Shown: one piece after another, positions 25,143 to 32,958 of the stretch
Layout of the letters: each line of letters starts with the position of its first letter
Position numbering within the stretch: the first letter of the stretch is position 1
Source of the DNA: DASUAS01 sp963756895
GTDB taxonomy: Bacteria > Actinomycetota > Acidimicrobiia > IMCC26256 > DASPTH01
Reading direction: 5' to 3'
DNA: 64,000 bases
Assembly (NCBI GenBank): GCA_963756895.1
Contig: CAVWPI010000014.1
Span: 62,001-126,000 of the forward strand
The notes under the pieces: model-generated
Seen by the model: only the letters and a program-made list of their open reading frames with translations
The model's database searches: none
Told to the model about the DNA's origin: nothing
Translations under genes and position numbers: made by a program

Positions 25143-25555
25143 TGGCCCGCACCGACGCCAACCCGCCGATGCCCGACTTCGCCACCGACTACGAGCTGCA
25201 GGAGGTCGACCCCTCCTACCTCACCGCGTCGGTGAAGCCGAAGCAGTTCCTCCACATCGACCAAGCCGAGTGCATCCTCTGCGAGGGCTGCGTCGACATC
25301 TGCCCGTGGAAGTGCATCCACATGGTCTCGGTGAACGCGATCAGCGATGCGCTCAACACCGAGCAGCCCGGCGAGGACCCGCGTGACCACGTGGCGTTCA
25401 TCGTCGACGAGGACATCTGTACGCGGTGCGCGCTCTGCGTCGACCGCTGCCCCACCGGGGTGATCATCCTCGGCAAGCTCCAGCCCGACATCGCCGAGGG
25501 CGACCTCCATGCCCGCACCCCGCGCAACGGCTACGCCTACGGCGTGCGGTTCTGA
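25142..25555 (+). CDS. 2x[4Fe-4S] ferredoxin in the b6-type operon
   Basis: A 137-residue protein with two clusters: CILCEGCVDICPWKCI and CTRCALCVDRCPTGVII, both with CxxCxxCxxxCP spacing. A 32-residue spacer (QPGEDPRDHVAFIVDED) separates them, as in NuoI-type and IspG-linked ferredoxins. An N-terminal arm of about 38 residues and a C-terminal RTPRNGYAYGVRF tail are extra. Placed between a membrane protein and cytochrome b, it probably passes electrons to or from the complex. The direction cannot be read. Confidence 0.88.
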   Translation: MARTDANPPMPDFATDYELQEVDPSYLTASVKPKQFLHIDQAECILCEGCVDICPWKCIHMVSVNAISDALNTEQPGEDPRDHVAFIVDEDICTRCALCVDRCPTGVIILGKLQPDIAEGDLHARTPRNGYAYGVRF

Positions 25556-25582
25556 GTCACAGGTTCTCGAGGAGACAGGTTC

Positions 25583-26389
25583 GTGGCCAACGGCAACGGC
25601 AGCAACGGCAGCAACGGGGACGGCGGCCTCGGGGTGAAGGTCGGCCAAGCGCTGGAGAAGACCGACGAGAAGGTCCGTGGCTCACAGGCCTGGACCGCGA
25701 TCTTCCGTCCGGGTTCGGTGTTCCGTCGCGGCTACACCGACAGCCCCCGCAACCGCTCCTACGTGATCATGAACAACGTGCTGTACCACCTTCACCCGGT
25801 GAAGGTGAAGCGGCACGCGGTGAAGGTGTCGTACACGCTCTGCCTCGGCGGGCTCTCCTTCTTCCTGTTCATCCTGCTCACCGTCACCGGCATCTTCCTG
25901 ATGTTCTTCTACCGGCCGACGGCGGCCGCCGCGTGGCCGACCGTGCGCACGCTGGAGACGGCCGTCACCTTCGGTTCACTGGTGCGGAACATGCATCGAT
26001 GGTCGGCGCACCTCATGGTGCTGACCGTGTTCCTGCACATGAGCCGCGTCTTCTACCACGGCGCCTACAAGGCACCGCGTGAGTTCAACTGGGTCATCGG
26101 CGTGGTGTTGCTCACGCTCACCCTGCTGCTCTCGTTCACCGGTTACCTGCTGCCCTGGGACCAGCTGGCGCTCTGGGCCGTCACCGTCGGTACGAACATG
26201 ATGGGGTACACCCCTGTCTTCGGTACGTCGGTGAAGTACGTGCTCCTCGGTTCCAAGGAGATCAGCAACGAGACGTTGTTGAGGTGGTACGTGCTCCACG
26301 TGCTGCTGTTGCCATTCGTCATCGTCATCTTCATGGCCGTCCACTTCTGGCGTGTCCGGAAGGACGGCGGCGTCTCCGGGCCGCTGTAG
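25583..26389 (+). CDS. cytochrome b6-type subunit (N-terminal half of cytochrome b)
   Basis: This 268-residue protein has four core membrane helices. H138 and H152 (MHRWSAHLMV, FLHMSRVFYH) and H239 and H254 (YVLHVLL, AVHFWRV) are spaced 14 and 15 apart, as in cytochrome b6 for hemes bL and bH. VSYTLCLGG places C87 where cytochrome b6 has the Cys that binds heme ci covalently. The Gly/Asn-rich N-terminus is low-complexity. GTG 25583 follows GAGGAGACAGGTTC. The C-terminal half is the next gene, so cytochrome b is split. Confidence 0.92.
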   Translation: MANGNGSNGSNGDGGLGVKVGQALEKTDEKVRGSQAWTAIFRPGSVFRRGYTDSPRNRSYVIMNNVLYHLHPVKVKRHAVKVSYTLCLGGLSFFLFILLTVTGIFLMFFYRPTAAAAWPTVRTLETAVTFGSLVRNMHRWSAHLMVLTVFLHMSRVFYHGAYKAPREFNWVIGVVLLTLTLLLSFTGYLLPWDQLALWAVTVGTNMMGYTPVFGTSVKYVLLGSKEISNETLLRWYVLHVLLLPFVIVIFMAVHFWRVRKDGGVSGPL

Positions 26390-26405
26390 GAGAGGGGAGC
26401 TGTAG

Positions 26406-27251
26406 ATGGTCGACATCCCCGAACACCTGCTCCAGCGGAGCAAGGAGCGCCGCAAGGCGCTCGGCCTGCCCGTGCCCGGCGACGAAGGCGGCGAGGCCGA
26501 GGCGCCTGCTGCCGAAGCACCCGCGGCTGAAGCTGCGGGCGAGACGGTCGCCGCCGAGGCGCCGGCTGCCGCCGCGTCCGCGGCCGCCGAAGACGTCACC
26601 ACCGAGAGCGGCACCAAGATCCCCGCGCACCTGCTCGAGCGGGCCAAGCGCCGCAAGGCTGCGGCCGCCGGCGGTGGCGACGTCGCCGCCGCGGGCACTG
26701 GCAGCGCGGCCGCGGCGACCGCCACGCTCCCCGCACCCACCACCACCGGCCCCGGCGGTCACACCCAACGGCTGCTCACGGTGGTCAAGTCGGGGTCGAT
26801 CCAGCAGACCCGCGCCGAGGCGCAGGACAAGGTGCACACCTGGCCGCACCTGCTCGTGATCGAGTTCGCCTCGATCCTGATCGTGTCGGCCGCCGTCACC
26901 ATCTTCTCGGCGCTGGTGCGCGCGCCACTGCTCGGTCTCGCCGACTTCAACAAGACGCCCAACCCGTCGAAGGCGCCGTGGTACTTCCTCGGGTTGCAGG
27001 AGCTGCTCACGATGTTCCACCCGATGGTCGCGGGTGTGACCATCCCGGGCATCGCGCTGTTCCTGCTCATGGTGGCGCCGTTCGTCGACAAGAACCCGTC
27101 CAACAAGCCCAAGGACCGGAAGTTCGCCATCTCGATCTTCACGCTGTTCCTGGTCATGTGGGCGGTGCTCGTCATCATCGGTTCGTTCTTCCGGGGTCCG
27201 GGGTTCAACTTCGTCTTCCCCTGGAACGACGGCATCTTCTTCGAGTTGTAG
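26406..27251 (+). CDS. subunit IV-type protein (C-terminal half of cytochrome b) with repeated N-terminal motif
   Basis: Residues from about 130 carry three membrane helices and the quinol-site motif NPSKAPWYFLGLQELL, equivalent to PEWY. This is the C-terminal half of cytochrome b. The first 115 residues are an Ala/Glu-rich extension with two copies of one motif: IPEHLLQRSKERRKALG (residues 4-20) and IPAHLLERAKRRKAAA (about residue 77). This extension is not part of known subunit IV proteins that I recall. It follows cytochrome b6 by 16 bases after GGAGAGGGGAGC. Confidence 0.88.
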   Translation: MVDIPEHLLQRSKERRKALGLPVPGDEGGEAEAPAAEAPAAEAAGETVAAEAPAAAASAAAEDVTTESGTKIPAHLLERAKRRKAAAAGGGDVAAAGTGSAAAATATLPAPTTTGPGGHTQRLLTVVKSGSIQQTRAEAQDKVHTWPHLLVIEFASILIVSAAVTIFSALVRAPLLGLADFNKTPNPSKAPWYFLGLQELLTMFHPMVAGVTIPGIALFLLMVAPFVDKNPSNKPKDRKFAISIFTLFLVMWAVLVIIGSFFRGPGFNFVFPWNDGIFFEL

Positions 27252-27263
27252 GAGCTGGAAGTC

Positions 27264-28136
27264 GTGGGTATCGCCATCGCCATCGTCGCCGTCGTGGCCC
27301 TCGCGGTCATCGGCCTCGTCGTGACGGCCCGCTCGCGCGCCACCACCGGTCGATTGAGCCGGGAGACGCGCAAGCGCGACACCGACGCGGCCGCGTCGAC
27401 CGTCGCCGAGGCTGCAGCACCGGCCGACGAGACCACCGTGGAGGCGGAGTCGAGCGAGGGACGCGCCCGTGCCGACGAGGCGCGCAAGGCGATCGAGTCG
27501 GGCAGCTCCCAGGTGCCCGAGCCGCGTGCCGGCGGCACCGCCGTCGTCTACGAGCCCGTCGACCTCGACGAGCTCGGCGTCACCCGGCGCCAGTTCTTCA
27601 ACCGCTCGATCCTCGCCGGGTCCGGTCTCGGCCTCGGTGCGTTCGGCATCGCCGCGCTGGCCTTCCTCTGGCCGTCGGCGGGCGGCGGCTTCGGCGGCAA
27701 GATCGTGGTGGGGTCGGAGGCGGACGCCAAGGACGCCTTCGACAACAAGATCCCCTTCTACAACGCGGCGGCGAAGACCTACATCGTCGCCTACCCCGCG
27801 GACGACCTCGCCAAGGCGAAGAAGATCCCCGCGTACACCGCGCCGATCCTCGCCGGGATGGAGAAGGGCTACGTCGCCCTCTACCAGAAGTGCGTGCACC
27901 TGGGCTGCCGGGTGCCCTGGTGCCCCAGCTCGCAGTGGTTCGAGTGCCCCTGCCACGGTTCGAAGTACAACCGGGTGGGCGAGAAGCAGGGTGGCCCGGC
28001 GCCGCGCGGTCTCGACCGCTTCGCGCTGGAGGTGACCGGCGGCAACATCGTCGTCGACACCGGCCTCCTCGTCACCGGCCCGCCCATCGGCACGAACACC
28101 ACCGGACAGAGCCCCGAGGGAGCGCCCTGTGTCTAG
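27264..28136 (+). CDS. Rieske iron-sulfur protein of the b6-type complex
   Basis: This 290-residue protein has an unusual N-terminal membrane helix (residues 2-22) with an acidic linker, then a Tat-like TRRQFFNRS motif before a second helix (about residue 115-137), and a Rieske domain. The cluster ligands are C210/H212 (CVHLGC) and C228/H231 (CPCH), with C215 and C230 as the disulfide pair. It moves electrons from the quinol site to cytochrome c. GTG 27264 follows GGAGCTGGAAGTC. Confidence 0.9.
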   Translation: MGIAIAIVAVVALAVIGLVVTARSRATTGRLSRETRKRDTDAAASTVAEAAAPADETTVEAESSEGRARADEARKAIESGSSQVPEPRAGGTAVVYEPVDLDELGVTRRQFFNRSILAGSGLGLGAFGIAALAFLWPSAGGGFGGKIVVGSEADAKDAFDNKIPFYNAAAKTYIVAYPADDLAKAKKIPAYTAPILAGMEKGYVALYQKCVHLGCRVPWCPSSQWFECPCHGSKYNRVGEKQGGPAPRGLDRFALEVTGGNIVVDTGLLVTGPPIGTNTTGQSPEGAPCV

Positions 28137-28145
28137 GGGCTACGC

Positions 28146-29438
28146 ATGAGTTTCCGCACCATCCTGATCCTGTTCAACCTGGCGCTGATCCTCGGGTTCG
28201 CCGGCTTCGTCATCTACCGCGTCGTGAGCGTGCGGCGGAACCCGGAGCCCAAGAACCCCGACAACCTCACGCCGTTCTTCGAAGACGACGTGCTCGAGGG
28301 AGCGCACCTCGAGCGCGCCCTCGGTGTCTCGTTGATCGCGCTCGTGGTCGTGGTGCTCGCCCTGCTCGCGTACTTCATCTGGGAGCCCTTCCGCGAGGCC
28401 GACGCCAACGCCGGCTTCAAGGACCGTTCCATCGAGCGCGGTGCGGTGCTGTTCGCCGACTCCTCCTCGCCGGAGTACGACAGCACCAAGTCGTTGCTCT
28501 GCGCGACCTGCCACGGCAGCGACGGCGGTGGCGGGAGCGCGCCGAACTTCGTCATCAAGAGCGAGGACCCGCTCTGCGACCCCAACCAGAAGGTCGACGC
28601 CAAGCTCGCGGAGAACAATCCCGAGTGCCTGCCGCACTCGGTCGCGTGGGCGGCGCCGAACCTGCAGGTCGCGTCGCTGAAGTACGACCGGGCCCAGCTC
28701 ACGCAGATCATCACCTACGGACGGCCGGGCACGCCGATGCCCGCGTGGGGTGTGCTCAGCGGCAAGGGCGCGTTGCAGGAGCAGAGCATCCAGGACCTCG
28801 TGAACTACGTCGAGAGCCTGGCCACCACGCCGGACAAGGCGCAGGCGGCATCGACCAAGGAGCTCGAGACGTGCAACCGGGCCGCGTGCGTCGGCCGCGA
28901 CACGCTCCAGAAGCCCGCGACCCGCGCCGCCGCGGCCGCGTGGGTCGTCGACGCCCAGGCGCAGCTCGACCAGGCGCAGGCGGACCTGGCCGAGTCGAGC
29001 GTCGCCGACGTCGCCAAGTACGCCAAGCTGGTGCAGGAGAAGCAGGAGACGCTCCAGGTCGCCCAGGACTGGCAGGAGACCACGCAGTCGGTGAGCGACG
29101 GCCAGCTGCTGTTCATGAACAACTGCGCGCGATGCCACACCCGCGGGTGGTCGTACTTCAACCCCGAAGATCCGAACCCCGAGGACACCTACGGCAACCT
29201 GGCGCCGGGGATCATGGGCGGGGGTGCGTACGGTCCCAACCTCACCGGTGGCGACGTGAACAACCAGTTCCCGCCGCCGAGCGGTGAGTCGGAGCTGTTC
29301 AGCTGGATCAGCATCGGCGTGCCCGCCAACCAGCAGTACGGCATCCGCGGCATCTCGTCCGGGCGCATGCCCCACTTCGGTGCCACCCTCTCCAAGGACC
29401 AGATCGAAGCGATCATGGCCTACGAGCGATCGCTGTAG
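28146..29438 (+). CDS. membrane-bound di-heme cytochrome c of the b6-type complex
   Basis: A 430-residue protein with two N-terminal membrane helices (residues 4-26 and 58-80) and two heme sites: CATCH (119-123) and CARCH (327-331). Likely axial Met residues lie in PGTPMPAWG and SSGRMPHFG. Between them is a 50-residue helical stretch rich in Ala/Gln/Glu (about 265-312) that looks coiled-coil. Two N-terminal helices plus an outer domain recall oxidase subunit II, but no CuA site is present. It should take electrons from the Rieske protein. Confidence 0.9.
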   Translation: MSFRTILILFNLALILGFAGFVIYRVVSVRRNPEPKNPDNLTPFFEDDVLEGAHLERALGVSLIALVVVVLALLAYFIWEPFREADANAGFKDRSIERGAVLFADSSSPEYDSTKSLLCATCHGSDGGGGSAPNFVIKSEDPLCDPNQKVDAKLAENNPECLPHSVAWAAPNLQVASLKYDRAQLTQIITYGRPGTPMPAWGVLSGKGALQEQSIQDLVNYVESLATTPDKAQAASTKELETCNRAACVGRDTLQKPATRAAAAAWVVDAQAQLDQAQADLAESSVADVAKYAKLVQEKQETLQVAQDWQETTQSVSDGQLLFMNNCARCHTRGWSYFNPEDPNPEDTYGNLAPGIMGGGAYGPNLTGGDVNNQFPPPSGESELFSWISIGVPANQQYGIRGISSGRMPHFGATLSKDQIEAIMAYERSL

Positions 29439-29450
29439 GAGCAGGAACCC

Positions 29451-30299
29451 TTGCTGCTGACCCTCGCCACCGAAAGCCTCCACAAGGGCATCTGGTACCC
29501 GACGATCCTCGGCGTCCTCGTCGTGGTTGCCGCGGTGGTGCTGTTCCTCGGGTCGATCTACGTCCTGCTGGGCACCAACGTCGGCGCCCGCCAGGGCTTC
29601 CTGATCGCGTTCACCGGCCTGGCCGGCTTCATGGTCATCCTGAGCCTGCTGTGGTGCACGACCGCGTCGCCCCTCAACACGTTGAAGGGCCGCATCCCGC
29701 AGTGGAAGGTGCAGGAGGTCATCGCGTCACCCGAGAAGTCGAAGACCTCCGACGTCCACGACATCAAGCAGAAGCAGTTCGTCGCCGAGGCCACCGAAGC
29801 GGCCAACGTGAAGGCGGCGGTCGACGCCACGCTGGTCACCAAGGTGACGACACCGACGGTCGAGTACACGCCCAACGACAACCGCTTCGCCAAGTTCCAG
29901 GACGTCACCAAGTACACGATCCTCCAGACGTGGGAGATCGGCGGCAGCAGCCCGCAGTTCTGGAAGGGCGAGTTCACCCACACGCCCGAGTACGCGGTGG
30001 TGCAGTTCTGTCAGGTGCAGGAGGTCGACCAGCCGTTCGGTCTGCCCCCGCTGCCTCCGCAGTGCGACACTTCGGCCGACGCGGTCTCGGGCTACGTGGT
30101 CCTCTTCCGCGACCTCGGCTCCCTGCGCGTGCCCACGTTCGTCGCCTTCGGCATGTCGTTGATCCTCTTCATCCTCGGTCTGCTCGGCCTGCACTGGCGT
30201 GAGCGCGACCAGCAGAAGCTCGAAGAGGAGGCGAAGGCGGCCGCGGCAGGTCCGGTGGCCGTGCCCGACCCCGACGAGCCCGAACTGACCAAGGTCTGA
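29451..30299 (+). CDS. membrane protein of the b6-type complex operon, unknown
   Basis: A 282-residue protein with two N-terminal membrane helices (LGVLVVVAAVVLFLGSIYVLL and FLIAFTGLAGFMVILSLLWC shortened here by a residue each), an outer region of about 150 residues with the segment TWEIGGSSPQFWKGEFTHTP, and a third helix near residue 240 (FVAFGMSLILFILGLLGLHW). TTG 29451 follows GGAGCAGGAACCC. No family is recognised. It is probably an extra subunit or assembly factor of this complex. Confidence 0.75.
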   Translation: MLLTLATESLHKGIWYPTILGVLVVVAAVVLFLGSIYVLLGTNVGARQGFLIAFTGLAGFMVILSLLWCTTASPLNTLKGRIPQWKVQEVIASPEKSKTSDVHDIKQKQFVAEATEAANVKAAVDATLVTKVTTPTVEYTPNDNRFAKFQDVTKYTILQTWEIGGSSPQFWKGEFTHTPEYAVVQFCQVQEVDQPFGLPPLPPQCDTSADAVSGYVVLFRDLGSLRVPTFVAFGMSLILFILGLLGLHWRERDQQKLEEEAKAAAAGPVAVPDPDEPELTKV

Positions 30300-30301
30300 T
30301 C

Positions 30302-30550
30302 GTGGGAGCACCTGTGATGCGACGTTTCCGTTCGATCCTCGGTCTCGCGCTCTGCACGATCGGTGCGCTGGTCGCGCTGGCGGTGCCCGCGGGAGCGCAG
30401 CAGCTGGTCGATGCCGGCCAAGAGGGGGATGGGTCGGGCGGCCTCGCCTTCGTGCTCATGGTGGTGATGGTGGTCGCCATCGGCGGCGCGTTGTTCTTCA
30501 TGGACCACGTGCGCCGCAATCGTCTGCCCCAGGACGACGACTCGCAGTAG
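30302..30550 (+). CDS. small membrane protein, last gene of the b6-type operon
   Basis: An 82-residue protein with a signal peptide (LGLALCTIGALVALAVPAGA, cleavage near AGAQQ), a short polar loop and a second hydrophobic segment (LAFVLMVVMVVAIGGALFF). GTG 30302 or the in-frame ATG at 30317 may be the start. It follows the previous stop by a few bases. No family is recognised. Confidence 0.65.
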   Translation: MGAPVMRRFRSILGLALCTIGALVALAVPAGAQQLVDAGQEGDGSGGLAFVLMVVMVVAIGGALFFMDHVRRNRLPQDDDSQ

Positions 30551-30575
30551 CTCACTCCGGCTCGGGCGCCGGCCA

Positions 30576-30592
30576 CCGGGGCCCCGCCCCGG
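30576..30592. terminator. G/C hairpin between convergent operons
   Basis: CCGGGGC-CCC-GCCCCGG is a perfect 7-bp stem with a 3-base loop. A further inverted TTCGAA...TTCGAA pair lies at about 30596-30613. The 95 bases here separate the b6-type operon from hemL (convergent). No T-tract is visible, so the termination type is uncertain. Confidence 0.45.
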
Positions 30593-30645
30593 CGTTCGAA
30601 CAATGCTTCGAAACTCCGGCGGGCCGGGCCCCGGCGTCCGGCGTG

Positions 30646-31914
30646 TTACGTCTGCGCGGTGAACTCGGCTGCCGCGGCGAGGGTTTCGTCGAGGTGTTCG
30701 TCTTCGTGCGCGAGGGAGACGAAGAGGGTTTCGTAGCCGCTGGGGGCGAGGAAGTGGCCGGCGCGCAGGAGGTGGTGGAAGAGCTGCGCGTAGCGGGCGT
30801 GGTCGGCCTTCTGGGCGTCTTCGTAGTTCGTGACCGGGGCGGGTGCGAAGAAGAGGCCGGTGAGGGTGCCGACGCGGGTGACGGTCGCGTCGGGGAGTGC
30901 TTTCGTCAGGCCGTCGGCGAACCTCGTGGCTTTGGTCTCGAGGGTCGCGTACGCGTCGTCGTCGAGTAGGTCGAGGACGGCGAGGCCGGCGGCGGTGGCG
31001 AGGGGGTTGCCGCTGAGGGTGCCGGCTTGGTACACGGGGCCGAGGGGGGCGAGGTGGTCCATGACCGCGGCGCGGCCGCCCACTGCGGCGAGGGGGAGGC
31101 CGCCGCCGGCGACCTTGCCGAACATGGAGAGGTCGGGGGTGATGCCATAGCGGCCCTGCGCGCCGGCGGGGCCGAGGCGGAAACCGGTGATCACCTCGTC
31201 GCAGACGAGGAGCGCGCCCGCGTCGGTGCAGCGGGTCTGCAGGCGGGTGAGGAAGCCCTCGGCCGGGGGGACGAGGCCCATGTTGGCGGCTACCGGTTCC
31301 ACGATGACGGCCGCGAGGTCGGCGCCGTGGCGGTCGAAGGCGGCGTCGAGGGCGTCGTCGTCGTTGTAGGGCACGACGACGGTGTCGGCCACGGTGCCCT
31401 CGGTGACGCCCGCCGAGCCGGGGAGCCCGAGGGTGGCGACCCCGCTGCCGGCGGCGACGAGCAGCGCGTCGACGTGCCCGTGGTAGCAGCCGGCGAACTT
31501 CAGGATCTTGGCCCGGCCGGTCGCGCCGCGGGCGAGGCGCACCGCGGTCATGCCCGCTTCGGTACCCGACGAGACCAGGCGCACCTTGTCGACCGACGGG
31601 ACGCGCGCTGCGATGGCCTCGGCCAGCTCGACCTCGCGCTCGGTGGGCGCGCCGTACGACGTGCCCGCGGCCGCGGCCCGCTGCACCGCGTCGACCACCG
31701 CGGGGTGTGCGTGGCCCAGGATCGACGCGCCCCACGACTGCACGTAGTCGACGTAGCGACGACCGTCGGTGTCGTAGAGGTACGGCCCCTGCGCGCGGTC
31801 GACGAAGAAGGGATCCCCGCCGACCGACGCGAACGAACGTACCGGGGAGTCGACCCCACCGGGAATGACGGCGAGCGCGCGCTCGAACCTCGAGCTCCTG
31901 GAAGGGGAGCTCAC
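30646..31914 (-). CDS. hemL: glutamate-1-semialdehyde 2,1-aminomutase
   Basis: The enzyme isomerises glutamate-1-semialdehyde to 5-aminolevulinate. This 422-residue PLP enzyme has IPGGVDSPVRSF at the start, FAGCYHGHVDALLV, the aspartate motif LLVCDEVITGFRLG and the PLP-Lys segment MFGKVAGGGLPLAA. Start GTG 31914 overlaps the hemB TGA (GTGA). It is the last gene of the tetrapyrrole operon. Length and motifs match the family. Confidence 0.95.
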   Translation of the reverse strand: MSSPSRSSRFERALAVIPGGVDSPVRSFASVGGDPFFVDRAQGPYLYDTDGRRYVDYVQSWGASILGHAHPAVVDAVQRAAAAGTSYGAPTEREVELAEAIAARVPSVDKVRLVSSGTEAGMTAVRLARGATGRAKILKFAGCYHGHVDALLVAAGSGVATLGLPGSAGVTEGTVADTVVVPYNDDDALDAAFDRHGADLAAVIVEPVAANMGLVPPAEGFLTRLQTRCTDAGALLVCDEVITGFRLGPAGAQGRYGITPDLSMFGKVAGGGLPLAAVGGRAAVMDHLAPLGPVYQAGTLSGNPLATAAGLAVLDLLDDDAYATLETKATRFADGLTKALPDATVTRVGTLTGLFFAPAPVTNYEDAQKADHARYAQLFHHLLRAGHFLAPSGYETLFVSLAHEDEHLDETLAAAAEFTAQT

Positions 31915-32888
31915 GAGAGACGTTCGGCGAGCTCGCCGGCGAAGTAGGTGAGCACGAAGTCGGCGCCCGCGCGCTTGATCGACGTGAGCGTCTCGAGCGC
32001 GGCGGCGTCGCCGTCGAGCCAGCCGTTGGCGGCCGCGGCCTTGAGCATCGCGTACTCGCCGCTCACGTGGTACGCCGCCACCGGCACGTCGAACGAGTCG
32101 CGCAGCGCGCGCACGATGTCGAGGTAGGGCAGCGCCGGCTTCACCATGACCATGTCGGCGCCCTCGGCGACGTCGAGGGCGGTCTCGTCGAGCGCTTCGC
32201 GGGCGTTGGGCGGGTCCATCTGGTACCCACGCCGGTCGCCGAACTGCGGCGCGCACTCGGCGGCGTCGCGGAAGGGTCCGTACAGCGCCGACGCGTACTT
32301 CGCCGCGTAGGCGAGGATCGCGGCCTCGGCGTTGCCCGTCTCGTCGAGCGCGTCGCGGATGGCCGCGACCTGGCCGTCCATCATCCCCGAGGGGGCGATG
32401 ACGTCGGCGCCGGCGCCGGCCTGCGCGATCGCGATCGACGCGTACCGCTCCAGGGTCGAGTCGTTGTCGACCTCTCCCGCATCGGTGAGCAGGCCGCAGT
32501 GGCCGTGGTCGGTGTACTCGTCGAGGCAGTCGTCGGCCATGAGGACGAGCGAGTCGCCCACCTCGTCGCGGAGGTTGCGCAGCGCGACCTGGACGACTCC
32601 GTCGGGATCGTCGGCGGACGAACCGCGGGCGTCCTTCGTCGTCGGGACGCCGAACAGGATCACCGCGGGGACGCCGAGGTCGGCGAGCACCCGCACCTCC
32701 TTGCGGAGGCTCTCCTGGGTGTGCTGCACCACGCCCGGCATCGACGAGATCGGCTCGGGCACGTCGAGCCCTTCCTTCACGAACAGCGGCGCGACCAGGT
32801 CGTCGACCGAGAGCCGCGCTTCCGCCACCAGCCGCCGCATCGCGGGGGTGCGGCGGAGCCGGCGCATGCGTCGCGTCGGGAACGTCAC
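31911..32888 (-). CDS. hemB: delta-aminolevulinic acid dehydratase (porphobilinogen synthase)
   Basis: This 325-residue enzyme joins two 5-aminolevulinate molecules. It shows PLFVKEG, the zinc-site region ADDCLDEYTDHGHCG with Cys residues (so the zinc-dependent type) and the Schiff-base Lys segments AAKYASALYGPFRDA and MVMVKPALPYLD. The start GTG 32888 gives VTFPTRRMRRLRRTPAMRRL, the usual N-terminus, and TAGCCT lies exactly 7 bases upstream. It therefore has its own leaderless promoter after the stem-loop that follows cobA-hemD. Confidence 0.95.
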   Translation of the reverse strand: MTFPTRRMRRLRRTPAMRRLVAEARLSVDDLVAPLFVKEGLDVPEPISSMPGVVQHTQESLRKEVRVLADLGVPAVILFGVPTTKDARGSSADDPDGVVQVALRNLRDEVGDSLVLMADDCLDEYTDHGHCGLLTDAGEVDNDSTLERYASIAIAQAGAGADVIAPSGMMDGQVAAIRDALDETGNAEAAILAYAAKYASALYGPFRDAAECAPQFGDRRGYQMDPPNAREALDETALDVAEGADMVMVKPALPYLDIVRALRDSFDVPVAAYHVSGEYAMLKAAAANGWLDGDAAALETLTSIKRAGADFVLTYFAGELAERLS

Positions 32889-32895
32889 GCTCCCC

Positions 32896-32901
32896 AGGCT
32901 A
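32896..32901 (-). promoter_or_regulatory. TAGCCT -10 box of hemB
   Basis: TAGCCT on the minus strand is followed by 7 bases and GTG 32888, the leaderless spacing. It gives hemB-hemL a promoter independent of the upstream heme genes. Confidence 0.55.
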
Positions 32902-32910
32902 CCTGTCTCG

Positions 32911-32958
32911 GTTTGGCGTGGTTCGTGCGTGGCTATCCCGCGCCGGCCACGCCGAAAC
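32911..32958 (-). terminator. inverted repeat at the end of cobA-hemD
   Basis: GTTTGGCGTGG (32911-32921) and CCACGCCGAAAC (32947-32958) pair with one bulged base around a 25-base loop that contains the cobA-hemD stop codon. The outer sequence matches the hairpin at 12338-12384. Confidence 0.5.
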
